NCBI RefSeq assembly: GCF_050948175.1
Contig: NC_135201.1
Span: 7,750,001-7,814,000, forward strand
Source: Xylocopa sonorina
Lineage: Eukaryota; Arthropoda; Insecta; Hymenoptera; Apidae
Length of the DNA: 64,000 bases
Reading direction: 5' to 3'
How positions within the stretch are numbered: position 1 is the stretch's first letter; every line of letters begins with the position of its first letter. The translations under genes were made by a program, and so were the position numbers. Positions 37,711 to 49,950 of the stretch are shown here, one piece after another. The notes under the pieces were generated by a model that saw nothing but the letters and a program-made list of their open reading frames with translations, had not been told where the DNA came from and searched no databases.

Positions 37711-40700
37711 CGGAAGGTACACACCTCGTAAACTGACTCGCTGTTCTGTAAAATGATCGTGTAACACAAGAACTAATTGGATACGCGAGAAAAAGCGGTG
37801 TTTTTCCACCGAAACAACGAAGCGCCTACGTCCCAGAGATTTTTGCGACCGCGAGGGTAATAATTAGCGATTGGCAGCCCCGCTTTACGGGCGCCGCATA
37901 AACTTTTCCTCGGCTCTAAATTCACTGTCTTATGAAGTGTCTGATGAATGATGAATTATAATGAATTATAGTCCGCATAACGTAACCAGGCTATTATAAT
38001 GCCTATATATGATGAATATATAAAATGTAATTGCGAATTTATAAAGAGAGAGGGACGCGGACGAAAACACACATAAATTCAATTGCCGGTCTCGAAAGAA
38101 TTCAACCTAATAATTTATATCGGGCACACGGTCCTGACAACAGGCATGAAAGCATAATAATGATAATAACAATTTGAATTACATAAGCGCCGCGATTTAT
38201 GCGAGGTCAGAAAATTACGAAACCGCGCGCTAGCGGAGCAATGTTCCTTAATTTACATGCTCATCAGGCTTGCGCGATCGTATCGTCGGGATGGTTTTTT
38301 AATACAGGAGCAAAACGGAGCTAAATTTTAGTGGCATCGTCAAGATTAATGAGCCCAACGAATATATCGTAACGATTAGGTGGTGGTCGTCGGTGCGAGC
38401 GCGCGCGCGAAACGCGCGTGCCTAGCATAATTCAATTAAATCGTAATCGAAATTATTTACGACGGTTGAGCCAAGCGACGTTCGCCTAACTTTCGCGATT
38501 AACCTTTCCTTTGCCAGCCAATAACCACCTTGACTGTGATCGGTTGAAAGAAACCTTGCACGATTCCCTCGTTATCGCGTGTATCCACGGATGGCTTCGA
38601 GGTTTCGACACAAAGTCTTGTTTATTTTACCTAATTAGCACTATTTTACAATACTTCCAATCTGTGATCGCAAAATTTCAAACTGTGGGAATTTCGCTGC
38701 TATTTCTATTTGTACTTAGAAAACGTACATCTTCGAAGACGTCCATAGTCTATTCGTCGTTTATAACGCGTGTCTTCGTAGCGTCGGTTTCATAAATTCA
38801 AATTTCAGCTATTGTCGCGACAGGATTTATAGCCGTCGTCTCGTATAATTCCCGAAAATGGAGCGCGGTTTTAATAATCCGCCAAGCGGAATGAAAATCC
38901 GCCGCGTCGACTGTACATCCCCTGTGGCTGGATAATTGACTTTGCCGGTCGAGAAATTTGATTTTCCGCCACGTCGAAAGGCTCGATACAGTTTTTTGCA
39001 AACCTCTCGCGAAATTTCAATAAAACCGACATCCCTTCCAGTCAGAAACCACACTGAAACCGCTCGAGAGACTCGAAACGAACGATTATGGTAACCACAT
39101 CAAAACTCACACCTCTCTGACCGTAATTATCATCTCCTTCGGCAAAGAAAGTCGTAAAAAGAATGGTGGATATAACAGCGTCAATAAACTGGAATCTGTA
39201 ATAAAGTGAAAAACAAACAGGGGCGAACCCTCTAATCCTAATCCGCGTTTAACCAAAGAAAGCGGCAATTATCGCGTCCCGTGGCGACGTGGAGTCAGCG
39301 AGATTATCTCGGTCGATAAGTCCGTTTCCTAACAATGGCCCAATCCTTTGCGCCACGGCGTAGGGTTCGAAAACGATTACGTTCTACACGTGTTCAGGGT
39401 TAATGGTACGGGAACATTAGATTCACGAGGGGGCAGCGACAACCACTCGAGGGATGAAGAGCAGATGCTTCTTCATAGACCACCACCACCCTCTACCTCC
39501 AAGTTAACTCCCAACCCTCTTCGTATCTGTGTAGAAACCCCTGGCAGCGATCTTCCGGATGATCTATCGTCCGGCTGAAAGTTAACGAGCCGATACATTA
39601 CCACGGATAATGGGAAGACACGGGCGCGATTTTAATGTCGCGTTATATCTCTTTCGTTTATGGCGGATAATTATTTTCTCACTTCTGAAAGGCGCGTTCG
39701 ACGTTTCTTTGGAAATCCTCCGGGGCTTAGCATCGCTCTCTCCGATCGTAGTGCGCAGAGGTCTTTTAATGCGCGCCGTTGATGCGGGGAAGCGGTTTTT
39801 GCCGCGATTTTTCTTCGCGTCAAATTAGCGGATACGAATGGGTTCGGTGTTATTTATCGTACCTGCCGGTGCTCGCTCGGACTCTCAACGATCGTGGTTA
39901 GGGTCCGCGTTGGAAGCTTTTGATCAAGCTTGTCACTGCGGACGCCGCGGTCCCAGTTTTTCATGGGCTCGCGTACTTTTTAGCTCGCCAGTGCTGCCTC
40001 GCGAGGTACCCGAGATCGACTCTTTTTCTCTCCCTCGTTCAGAAACGATACATAAATTAAGTAGACACGTATACTTAATTTCGTTCCCCGTCATTTTTCT
40101 CTCATTCTCTTATTCTCTTACTCCACGATCGCCCATTCTGCGAACTGAAAATCTTTCGTTTCACCGTTTCGTCTCGAACTCACTCGATAACTCTCGACAG
40201 CATCGAACCGTGTAACCATCCGCCTCAACGAGCTGTCCTTCGACAGCACCAACAAGAACTAACCTCTTCCGTCTCAAAATGGAAGAAAAAATAAAAATAC
40301 CCCAACGAATGAAAAAATGAGATAAGGTGGAAAACGAAAGAGAAGGAGGACAAAAAAGGAGAGGAAAGGGGGAGAGAAAAATAAATGAATAGGAAAAAGA
40401 GAAAGGCGAAACGAGCGGCGAGCAAAAGGTGTAAGGAAAGAAAGGGCATGGAATGCGGAGGGTGCAATTTGGCAAAGCACCGTGACGGAAAAATCGTATC
40501 AACGATCCGCGCGAGCAGCCTGCTGCCCGAAGGCGTAATAACCGCTGCGAAAGCTGGGAATTTCGGCGGGTTTTGATTACTAGGCGGCGAACGGGCCGGG
40601 GCCCGGGCTCCTACAAATAAAAAGCCATCTCTGCCTGTCTAAATGCCGACACGCCGAAAATCATTTATTTATTTATTCGCCGCGGCGCTCTTTCTCTCTT

Positions 40701-41755
40701 CCCTGCGGTGGGATGGGCGCAGGCTCGTTCCTTTTCACGAACGCGCGCGCGCGCTGCGCTACGATCCTCGCCCTTTGTTTGTTTGTTTGTTTGCCAGGAC
40801 GGTTGGTTTTGGGCTGGTTGTGCGGATTTTTTTAACGATTTTTTAATCCCCTCGCGGGAGTCCGTGTTAAGTAAATTGAAAGCCCGAAAGGTGGAGTCGG
40901 CGAGTGTCCACAAAATTTGAATCTCTCGTTCCCTTCTTTTTCTACTCCCCTTCCTTTTTTCCTCTTCTTCACTTCCTTTCGGTTGAACGATCGCGGCGGC
41001 TGCCGAGTTGCCTGAAATTCGTTTGTTTCTTTTAAAAGGCAGTTGGTCCTGGCTCCTCAAGATTTTATTTTAATCCTCTCGCGACAGAGTCGAACAGAGC
41101 TCGCCTAAATTAGTAGCCGCGTTCACCAGTATCTATAAACACTGTTACACTCTCCTTTTATCCTTTTCTACACCCGTGAAACGCGAACCCAACGCGCACT
41201 GCAGGACGCGAGCACTTCTCGCGCATATTGAATAACGTTTCTGTTCGACACTTAATCGAGCAGGCGATTCGCGAGCGCGTTACATCGGGGCTGGCTCATT
41301 AAGAGCCGCGTAAACGCAGACCCGGGACGGGCTACCGTTTCGAAACTGGTTTCCCGTGCACGCGATTTGCATGGCGTTCCGTTTTCGCGCCCGTTCCACG
41401 ACAAGTCGTCCCTCTCGAGGAGACCTTCCGGTCCCCGCGCGCAACCGTGGAGGACTCTCTTCCCTCCACGAGCGTAACCGCTCGATGAGTTATCGCGGTT
41501 TAAAGCCGCGAGCACCGCGATGGAAAAAGATGAAATTCGCCGTTGGCTGAATAGGCGGTTCATTACGGGGGCCCGTTCGAACGATACTCCGCACTGGGAC
41601 CTGGACTCGGTCGAGAAATTCGGTGCCACACACGAGCCCTCCGCTACTAATCCATCATGTCCACGATTCTTTCGCCGTTGTTGCGAGCGGTAAAGGAGCG
41701 TACGGGCGAACAGTCGGGTCATTTGTCGAATTTAGTCGCGCTTTAATTTATTGGC
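37711..41755. other. Noncoding stretch with GC-rich block (about 40.5-41.6 kb)
   Basis: No supported gene. A (GC)n-like run (gagcgcgcgcgcgaaacgcg) lies near 38396-38416. Pyrimidine- and purine-rich strands alternate at 40.3-40.45 kb. A second alternating GCGC run is at about 40740-40757. From about 40.5 to 41.6 kb the DNA is GC- and CpG-rich compared with its flanks. The open frames of 100-156 codons here are the kind expected in GC-rich DNA and show no family. Confidence 0.35.
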
Positions 41756-42025
41756 ACTTGGCTGGTCCCTCGCCAGGCAATAGCGGGCAATTCTCTGTTG
41801 GTACGGATGTTACAACGGTACAATTACTCGTAGCAACGATTCTCTCTTGGAAAATAATTGACACTCGTTGATATATAAATGTCGTGGTTTCGATTCGAAA
41901 AAGCTGGCTCACTTGCCAGAGCAATTCTCTGTTGGCACGGATGTTACAACGGTACAATTACTCGTAGCAACGATTCTCTTGGAAAATAATTAACACTCAT
42001 TGATACACAAATATCGTGGTTTCGT
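41756..42025. repeat. Tandem array K: 144-bp unit, 2 copies
   Basis: caattctctgttgg occurs at 41788 and 41932. The copies share gatgttacaacggtacaatt, the block actcgtagcaacgattctct and aaatatcgtggtttcg or a close variant. High similarity suggests a recent duplication. Confidence 0.92.
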
Positions 42026-42714
42026 ATCTAAGCGTTGCTGCGAAACGATTCGAAAATACGCTTAAATGGTTGAAATTAGCTTTTATCGGATTACCTGACG
42101 TTCTCTGCGCATCTCTCTGTTCTTCTAAATCGTGTCTATATGTATGTACGTACACCCTTGGCGTAATTTACGAACAGCCCCAAGGACCTATTTCTCAACA
42201 ATACTTCTATTCGAGTGGCTCGACTACTTTATCGCCCGAGTACTCCTACAAAATATCGCATTAGGCATCGTACGTGCTTAAATCACGAGCGGCGTTACTG
42301 CGGAACGGCGCACGCAGAAAGCGCACCGGCGCGGGGCAGATCTAAAGGGGACAAGAGATATGGAACAGAATGGTTATCGAAGATCATCGGCGATGATCCC
42401 GATGGAAGGAGTTCGAAGGGTGCTGGCCGTGGCGGCGCAGCGTGGAACGATCAGAGGGAAGACGGAGAACGGTGTACACGGCTGTGGGGTGGTGTTCCCA
42501 TGATGGTAGGTGTGCGGGTTCTGGTTCCCTCGGCCGAAGATGAAAAGATGAAAGGCATCCCGGCGTTGGAGCCACCGCTCTGCTTCTGCCTCCCCTAACC
42601 CATCGGCTGGACCTAACCATCCTGTCTGGTCATCAACACCTGACCGTCTTGCAACACCGTCCGACGTCCACCTTCCCGCGTTCACCTTTCTCCGTCTCTT
42701 CGCAGTCCTAACCG

Positions 42715-43682
42715 TGTCGTTTCTTTCTTTATTTCCATCCAACTAGGTACTTGTCCGTGAGCAACTCTACTTTGGTCTTATTGGTATCCCACGTGGGATC
42801 GGTCTGCTCGACGTTCGAGAATGACAATTGCAGGGTTCCATTGACGAAACATTGTAGGATTCGTTCTGATAAAGAATATGAATTCTGTAATTTGTAGAAT
42901 GATGTTTCTTAATTGTTTGGGTTGCTGGTGAAGAGTTCCACTAGCTCGTTTCTTTATTTCCATCCAACTAGATACTTGTCCATATGTAAGTTCCTCTTGG
43001 TCTTAATGGTATCCCACGTGGGATCGGTCTGGTCGACGTTCGAGAATGACAATTGCAGGGTTCCATTACGAAACATTGTAGGTTTCGTTCTGATAAAGAA
43101 TATAGATTCTGTAATTTTTAGAACGATGTTTCTTAATTGTTTGGGTTGTTGGTTGAAAAATAAAAGGGTCAACGTTTGTATTGGAATGTCAAGAGTTTCA
43201 CTGGCTCGTTTCTTTATTTCCATCCAACTAGGTATTTGTCCATAAGTAAGTTCCTCTTGGTCTTATTGGTGTCTCATGTGGAATCTGTCTGGTCGACGTT
43301 GGAGAATGACAATTGCAGGGTTCCATTGCGAAACATTGTACATGTTCTCTTCTGATAAAGAATATGGATTCTATAATTTATAGAATGGTGTTTGTTAATC
43401 GTTTGGGTTATTGTTTGAAAAATAAGAGGATCACAGTTGGTATTGGAATGTCAAGAGTTCCACTGGCTCGTTTCTTCATTTCTTATTGGTATCTCACGTC
43501 GAATCTGTCTGGTCGACGTTGGAGAATGACAATTGCAGGGTTCCATTGTAGAGGTTCCCTTCCGATAAAGAATATGGATTCTGCAATTTGCAGAATGATG
43601 TTTGTTAATCGTTTGGGTTATTGTTTGAAAAATAAGAGGGTCAAAGTTGATATTGGAATGCGAGGAGTTTCACTGGCTGGGT
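42715..43682. repeat. Tandem array L: 220-260 bp unit, 4 copies (largest array)
   Basis: gacaattgcagggttccatt recurs at 42823, 43048, 43308 and 43528 (steps 225, 260, 220). Each copy also has tttcttta/c-tttccatcc, a cacgtg-containing segment (cccacgtgggatc in copies 1-2), gataaagaatat and gtttgggtt. Copies 2-4 gain a segment with aaaataa(a/g)agg(g/a)tca. Copy 4 has lost the ccatccaactagg stretch and part of the gcgaaacattgta stretch. Confidence 0.92.
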
Positions 43683-46600
43683 AGGACCCACCTCCGTCGG
43701 TAAACAATTTCACGTTTAATCGGGGAATTATCAAAATGCCGAGCAGCAAACGAATACCGGCGCGGGCGAGTCCTTTCGTTCCTTTTTCACCTTCCTCTGA
43801 ATTCCCTCCGCGAGCCGAACGGAGAGGCCTCGCAAGGTGAGAAAGAGGAAGCGTATAGCCTGGAGCGCTACGAGTCGGCTGGAACACGCTCTCTCACACG
43901 GTCGCCTCCTACTTTGTTCGCTGGCTCGTTTGACGGATGGAATTCCTTCGACGAGCTACAGCAGCCCGCGACCAGCTGAAACGCGACATGCTCGATGTGC
44001 ACGCGAATCAATTTTACCTTCGATCCTTGGTCCACGTCGAGTCTGTCGCCTCGCTAACCCCACATCCCTTAAGGTTTGCCATTTTTCGAACTGACGATAG
44101 ATTTTCAACTCTTTGTAGTAATCTGACGAGTTTGATTCTTCTTGAGAAGTGTCAGATAACTTCTACGAATTATAATTATAAGTTATGATTATAGGTAATT
44201 TATAATTATAGGTTGGTTCGAGAAGTTAGCGGGTCCAACTAGATCGTTTCTTTGGCTGGTCTTTGGCTCACTCTGACCGTGTGGCGCACCTAATGATCAG
44301 GGAGGCAGAAGGCATAGGGACATAATTATTTGTTTGCATAGAAAGGCAGAAACGGCGAGCACAAATCACGATTCAAAGAATTAATTAGCGGCTGTTCTGG
44401 AAATTCCATTGAATTTCGGGATAAAGGGAACCCGTTCGGTGGTTTCGGCACGCAACGGATATGCGGATCCATTCAAGCCTCACGCGAGCGTGTTTCATGT
44501 TTCGACTAATCTCACTTCCTCCTTTTCTTTACTCTGCCTTTATTATACACTTTCTTTTTCGTGCGCTTTAAGACACGAATCTCTCTGGCTCGTTGGCGTT
44601 TCTTAGATACCTCGTTCGAGTACAATTTCCTTACCTTAAAAATTGTATTAGACAAAATTAACTCGTGGTACCTGTTAATCAGATCTGTTTCATCGATCTG
44701 GTCTTAACGACCAAATTACCCCGCTCGATTCATCAAACTCTTCTTACCGCACTATCGTCGAAAATCCACACGGAATCGATGTGAAAAAATCCAATTCGTC
44801 AAAATCCAGCCGGCTATTTAGCCGATGTCGGAAGATCGTTCCGTGGCTGGATCCTCGATCAAGCAGCCTGGAAGCCCCGTGAGCGAGGCGGATGATTTAT
44901 CGTCGCGGGCCTTTGTTGGGTCGAAAAGCGAGCGGCGAGGGAGGTGATCAGCCGAAAACAGGATCGACCTCTTCTAGACAGCGTGGCTCTTGTTCGCCAC
45001 AGGTGTGCCGCTCTTTCCACCAGCTTCCTTCCTTCCTCTCGCTCGCGCCACCATTACCGCCACCCACACGAGCAATTCTCTAAACTCCATTACTTTTTCG
45101 ACCGTGGCGAATTGACCTTCGACTTCTTTCTCTCCTTTTTCGCCTCTCTCTCGTTCTTCCCCCCGCCGTTCTATTAGCCGGCTAACGCAAACGAACTCCG
45201 TTCGATCCTCGAGTTGTCAGCCGTCTCAACCTTCTCTCTCTCTCTCTCGATACTCGAAAATATCATCTCGACGAAATTTCCATCGATTTACTCGTCGACT
45301 CGAGTGTCCCTTTATTTGGTTTCTCAACGCGAGGGAAAATTGTTCTCTCGTGCGACCAGAAACCACAGCGCATAAATCGAGAGGCGATCGCAGTGGAAGC
45401 GCGTTGCGTTTAAATGTGCATCGAAGAGCGATCGGGGAAGTCAATTGGATGCTGGAAATTGGGGATGGTCTCTGTTTCCGTGGTGTTTGTCTGGCTTTTT
45501 CGGTTTATTCGATTCGCTGCTGTCTCTGTTGCTCTCCGCGGCGAGGGAACGGCAGGGACGATACCTGTGATTCCACGCTAACTCGATCATCCGCTCCTCT
45601 GCAGGCCAGCCGGCCCCTTTCTCGAATTCTTTACACGTGTCTCGGTGTCGGGGATAACGAGAAGCTGTTTCGTGAGAGTGGCGAGGTGATCCTGGGAGAT
45701 CTCGACGTGTCGAAGTTGTTTCGACCGGGTTCGACGGTAGCCTCGTGAAAAATGGTTGGAATATTCATTTGACGGCTGGTCTCGTGATCTGGAACGCTTC
45801 GTTTGCTCGAACCTTTAAATGTACAGGATCCTGTTGCGCAAACCACCAGTGTACTGTTCTGCTACGTTGTCACAGTTTTCGTAGTTTCTTCACGCTCGCG
45901 GTGTTACGTAACGCTCCACGCTTAAGATTCCATTCGCTTCTGGGGATACTTCACTCTGTCAATTATAAATTAATCGAGACTGACAATAGAACGACCGCTG
46001 GCAGAAATTCCAACGGTGCAGTGACAAAAGTCAAACACAATTAATTATTTACATTTATTGGAAAATTCGCAACGCAAAGACGAAACTCGAAACTCCAGCG
46101 TCGCTACAGAAAAGTGTCTTCGTTCAAACGTTTTCACGACTCTTCTACAAAACTCCAAAACACAAACGGCTGCACGATACGCGGATGATACAGCAGATTG
46201 CAATAGCAGATATCAGAAACGGGAAGAAAAGATTGTTTGGGCATCGCTCCTGTTATAGACGGTTAACCTTTAGCAGACTTGTACAACGTCTATCCTAGAA
46301 CCACCGTGGCGGTTTCCTATCGACTGTGTCGAATGGCCACCGTCGCGAATTTCCACACTTTTCTCGCGCCCCCTTTGTTGCCCAGCCGTCGTCGTTTCTA
46401 CGTTTTTCCCAACTCGGTGGCCTGGTATTCGCTGAATCACACCGCGGCCCACGGCCGCGCGAAACCGTCCGAAAAAACCAGGCAATTAAGGAGCAACCGA
46501 AGATTGCGTGCCATTCCATTCAATGAGCCGGACGTTCTGCTCGCGGGAGGGCCGCCATTCTTCGTCTGTGCGCCGTTCAGACGCCGACGGTCGGCGAGAA

Positions 46601-48002
46601 ATCGTTGAAATCCGAGAAAGAGCCGCGGGTTTCACGCTCACGGGGCCCCAACCGTGATCTCCTGATCTTCTTTTACATACATTGTCTCGTCTATGCTTGT
46701 TTCTGGCCGTTACGCTTGTCGATCCGTCCGTTTGAAAAATGCGAGGGTGGCGAACGACGGACGCGCCAGGGTGGCCGCTCGTCATTGTTGGCGAGTGCAG
46801 AGGAGAAAAGGACACGCCTCTGAATCCGAGAAACGAAGCGTGAATTGCGGTTGTGCTTCGGGAGAAGCGCGAGAGAGCTTGAGCGATTAGAAAAATTGCA
46901 ATTGTAAGAACAATGCACGTTGTTGTATTTCGCTTTCGAGGCATGACCGCCTCGAAACTCGCCAGGGATCGCAATAACGTCCCGCGACCGCGCTTCCGCT
47001 CGCGAATCGATAATTACAACAAAGAGTAATCGCGTGCCAGCTCGAAATCAGCCGGGCTCTTTCGCCTCGTCTCGAGCTACCCGACGGTGATTCAATGCAC
47101 GAACCAAAGAGGATCCCCAGAGTTGGATTAATTGGATCGTGCCTTCGATTTATTCTGGAAATTCTAATCGACTTTTTATTTGCAGAATATAATGGCAAAA
47201 TATATTTGCTTCACTTTGTCGTTGTAGGATTTATGATTTTCATCGTAATTGGCTAATGGATACCAAATAAGCTGTATTTAATTAAATTATCATACTGGAA
47301 AAAGAGAGAGGAGAGGAGGGTTTTAGTTCGTGAAACGTAAAAAAAAAAAGGTTCTCTATCCCCCCCCCCCCCCCCCCGTTATTAACATCCACCAATTGAA
47401 ACCATACCGTCGGGGCCATAACTCGGTGAAATTGCCAGCAAATTGTAAGTTACAATTTAATCCGGCGTCATTACTTAAATTAAAAGGGAATATATGCATT
47501 GACACTAAATTGCTGATCATTTGTTACGACACATCCTGATCAACTCGTAATCAGGTTTCATTATTAATTACGCTCACGGATCCTAGAAAGGGCATTTTAT
47601 ACGCGATACCAGCCGGCGAGAGTGTGTTATTTTAATGTCGTCGAGATCTCGAATTTATGATTTAATAAGATACCATGCCCGGTAAGCAACTGCACGTTGA
47701 CGTCTCTGATGGATCACGTCGCGCTCGTGTTCTCTTTTATTCCGATACAGCCAGTTGTCCAGCATGATCTATGCAACGCTTACACCGCGACATGTGTATT
47801 TTAATTCGACCCTGTTCTGTCCCGTATTTTCCATCGAACAACCGTGACTAATCACTGAGTCGGGTGTACGAACCCTATCGCCATTTAAAACGCACCATTC
47901 AGAGATTTTCCCAATTTTCTAGCAATTGAACCATCAGACTCCATCGTACCTCGCACCCCAAACCAAAACCCCAACGCGTTCAGTAATCCATCTGATGGAA
48001 GA
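43683..48002. other. Noncoding stretch with CpG-rich segments
   Basis: No supported gene. Moderately GC-rich segments with CpG occur at 44.8-45.0, 45.3-45.8 and 46.3-47.1 kb. A (TC)n run lies at about 45233-45250. Several long open frames (up to 162 codons at 46486-46974 minus) have arginine/serine-rich translations and neighbours open in other frames, as expected by chance in such DNA. Confidence 0.35.
47339..47377. repeat. Poly-A(11) followed by poly-C(18)
   Basis: Eleven A residues at 47339-47349, a ten-base spacer, then eighteen C residues at 47360-47377. A long pure C run is uncommon and its exact length is unreliable in most sequencing methods. Confidence 0.9.
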
Positions 48003-48350
48003 GTAAACAGCGAACAACAGCTAAATCCCTTTACACGAACACTGTCAACAAGTTTCTCAAGCTAGAATCTCGCCAACACTCGAAAACCATCCCCAAAATC
48101 GACGATTTCTGACAGCAAACCATACCTGACTGGTAAGAGTCGAAGCTCTACCCTTGCACACAACGATGAAAACTCAGTAAACAGCGAACAGCAGCTAAAT
48201 CCCTTTACACGAACACTGTCAACAAGTTTCTCAAGCTAGAATCTCGCTAACACTTGAAAACCATCCCCAAAATCGACGATTTCTGACAGCAAACCATACC
48301 TGACTGGTAAGAGTCGAACCTCTACCCTCGCACACAACGATGAAAACTCA
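48003..48350. repeat. Tandem array M: 174-bp unit, 2 copies
   Basis: gtaaacagcgaaca starts copies at 48003 and 48177. The two 174-bp units differ at only a few positions (for example cgaagctct versus cgaacctct), so this is one of the youngest duplications in the window. Confidence 0.95.
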
Positions 48351-48715
48351 ATCGTCCGCGAACACCCGTCGAACCATCCCCGAATCACGAGGCTATCACA
48401 ACAAACCCGCCTAGCTGCCGACACCGCCGCGAGATCATCCGGATAAATGTAAATGAAGCAAGAGAGTAGCCGTGGCAGACGCTCGCCATCCTTCATCCCG
48501 TGTAACTCGTTCGCCGGTCATTCAGCGATATCAATCATCTAAACAGAGCCGAGCCGCGGACTGTTTTCAAGCGGAAAACAGAAGAAGACTAATAAGGAGC
48601 GGCGCTGCTGGGTCGAATGCTGAGGGAACGAGGCCATAGAACAGAGAGGAGGACCCCAAACAGAAAAGGAAGAAGACGCGAGCAACGAAGAAACAGCGGA
48701 GAGGTAAGAACCAGA

Positions 48716-48793
48716 GAAAGAAGAAGAAGAAGAAGAAGAAGAAGAGGTAGAAGAAGAAATAGTAGTAGAAGAAGAAGAAGAAGAAGAAGAAGG
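48716..48793. repeat. (AAG)n trinucleotide repeat
   Basis: Two long GAA/AAG runs separated by an imperfect segment with TAG and AAT. It lies inside a wider purine-rich stretch (48.6-48.8 kb). The plus-strand frame translates to an arginine-rich string, which is a repeat artefact. Confidence 0.92.
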
Positions 48794-49361
48794 GTAGCGA
48801 TCGTCGAGAGGCGGTCCGGAGGTAGTCCTTTTATCAGGGTCTCGGATGAACGCGAACGAAGGCTCGTTAAGTCTTGGCGGCCACGTTCAGCCTTACGCGG
48901 CTCGCAAGCAACCGGCCAGACCGAGCTATAATGGCATAAATAATGACCGGTCTCGGTACTTACGCCCGTTTTCTTCCTGCCACTCGACGCACGACCGCCA
49001 CGGCCTTCTTCTTATTATTCTTTTCTTCGCCGTGTTATTATTCCTCTTCTTCTTCTCCTTTATGCTATTACACACTCGCCTGGCAGAGGAGACGGACACC
49101 GTGGCTACTGTCACTACACGCGGGATTTCATTAATCCACTTTGATCCTGTTTCTTTGACAGTTTACGATCATCGGCTCGTTTGAGACGCGGGGACCGGGA
49201 TAGGATTCGGGTGCGCACGGGTGGCCCATCTAGCTGGGCTGTTAACGAGTCATCCTCTTCAGCTGCATCCCGACTGATCTCGGATTCGATCGGTTCTTAG
49301 CGGCTCTCGACCCGTGGTCAGGTTTCATTTCGATGCGATAATCCTATATCTCGATGTTCAT

Positions 49362-49950
49362 ACGATGCATCGTGTCGTTTGGACAGTTGTACAGTTCTCG
49401 AGGAAAGTTGGAAATGGTCCACACCCTCTCTCGTGGTATTAAAGTCGCGTTGCGAGAGGATTGAGTGTATATATCGTCTGTCGAACTTGGTAATAGAAGG
49501 TTTGCAGTTTGATGTTACGTAAGAGTCTTGTTGGTGAACAAAAAAAGAGTTTCGACGATGCATCGCATCGTTTGGACAGTTGTACAGTTCTCGAGGAAAG
49601 TTGGAAATGGTCCACACCCTCTCTCGTGGTATTAAAGTCGCGTTGCGAGAGGATTGAGTGTATATATTGTCTGTCGAACTTGGTAATAGAAGGTTTGCAG
49701 TTTGATGTTACGTAAGAGTCTTGTTGGTGAACAAAAAAAGAGTTTCGACGATGCATCGCATCGTTTGGACAGTTGTACAGTTCTCGAGGAAAGTTGGAAA
49801 TGGTCCACACCCTCTCTCGTGGTATTAAAGTCGCGTTGCAAGAGGATTGAGTGTATATATCGTCTGTCGAACTTTGTTAATAGTGGAAGGTTTACAGTTC
49901 GACGTTACGTAAGAGTCTTGTTGACGAATAAAAAAAGAGTTTCGCGTTGC
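49362..49950. repeat. Tandem array N: exactly 193-bp unit, 3 copies
   Basis: gtttggacagttgtacag recurs at 49377, 49570 and 49763, giving two steps of exactly 193 bp. Copies are nearly identical (for example atatatcgtctg / atatattgtctg). Open frames cross unit borders on both strands because several frames of the unit are stop-poor. With a unit length not divisible by three, no single frame repeats. Confidence 0.95.

Noticed and set aside
46486..46974. Minus-strand 162-codon frame in GC-rich DNA
   Set aside because: Arginine/serine-rich, several other frames are also open over the same bases, and there is no domain. Typical of chance frames in CpG-rich sequence.
48127..48340. tRNA B-box-like sequence (gaggttcgactc on the minus strand) in array M
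   Set aside because: No A box, acceptor stem or cloverleaf could be found around it, and only one of the two copies keeps the motif. No tRNA gene was recognised in the window by eye.
48617..48931. Arginine-rich 104-codon frame
   Set aside because: Produced by the (AAG)n repeat read in another frame.
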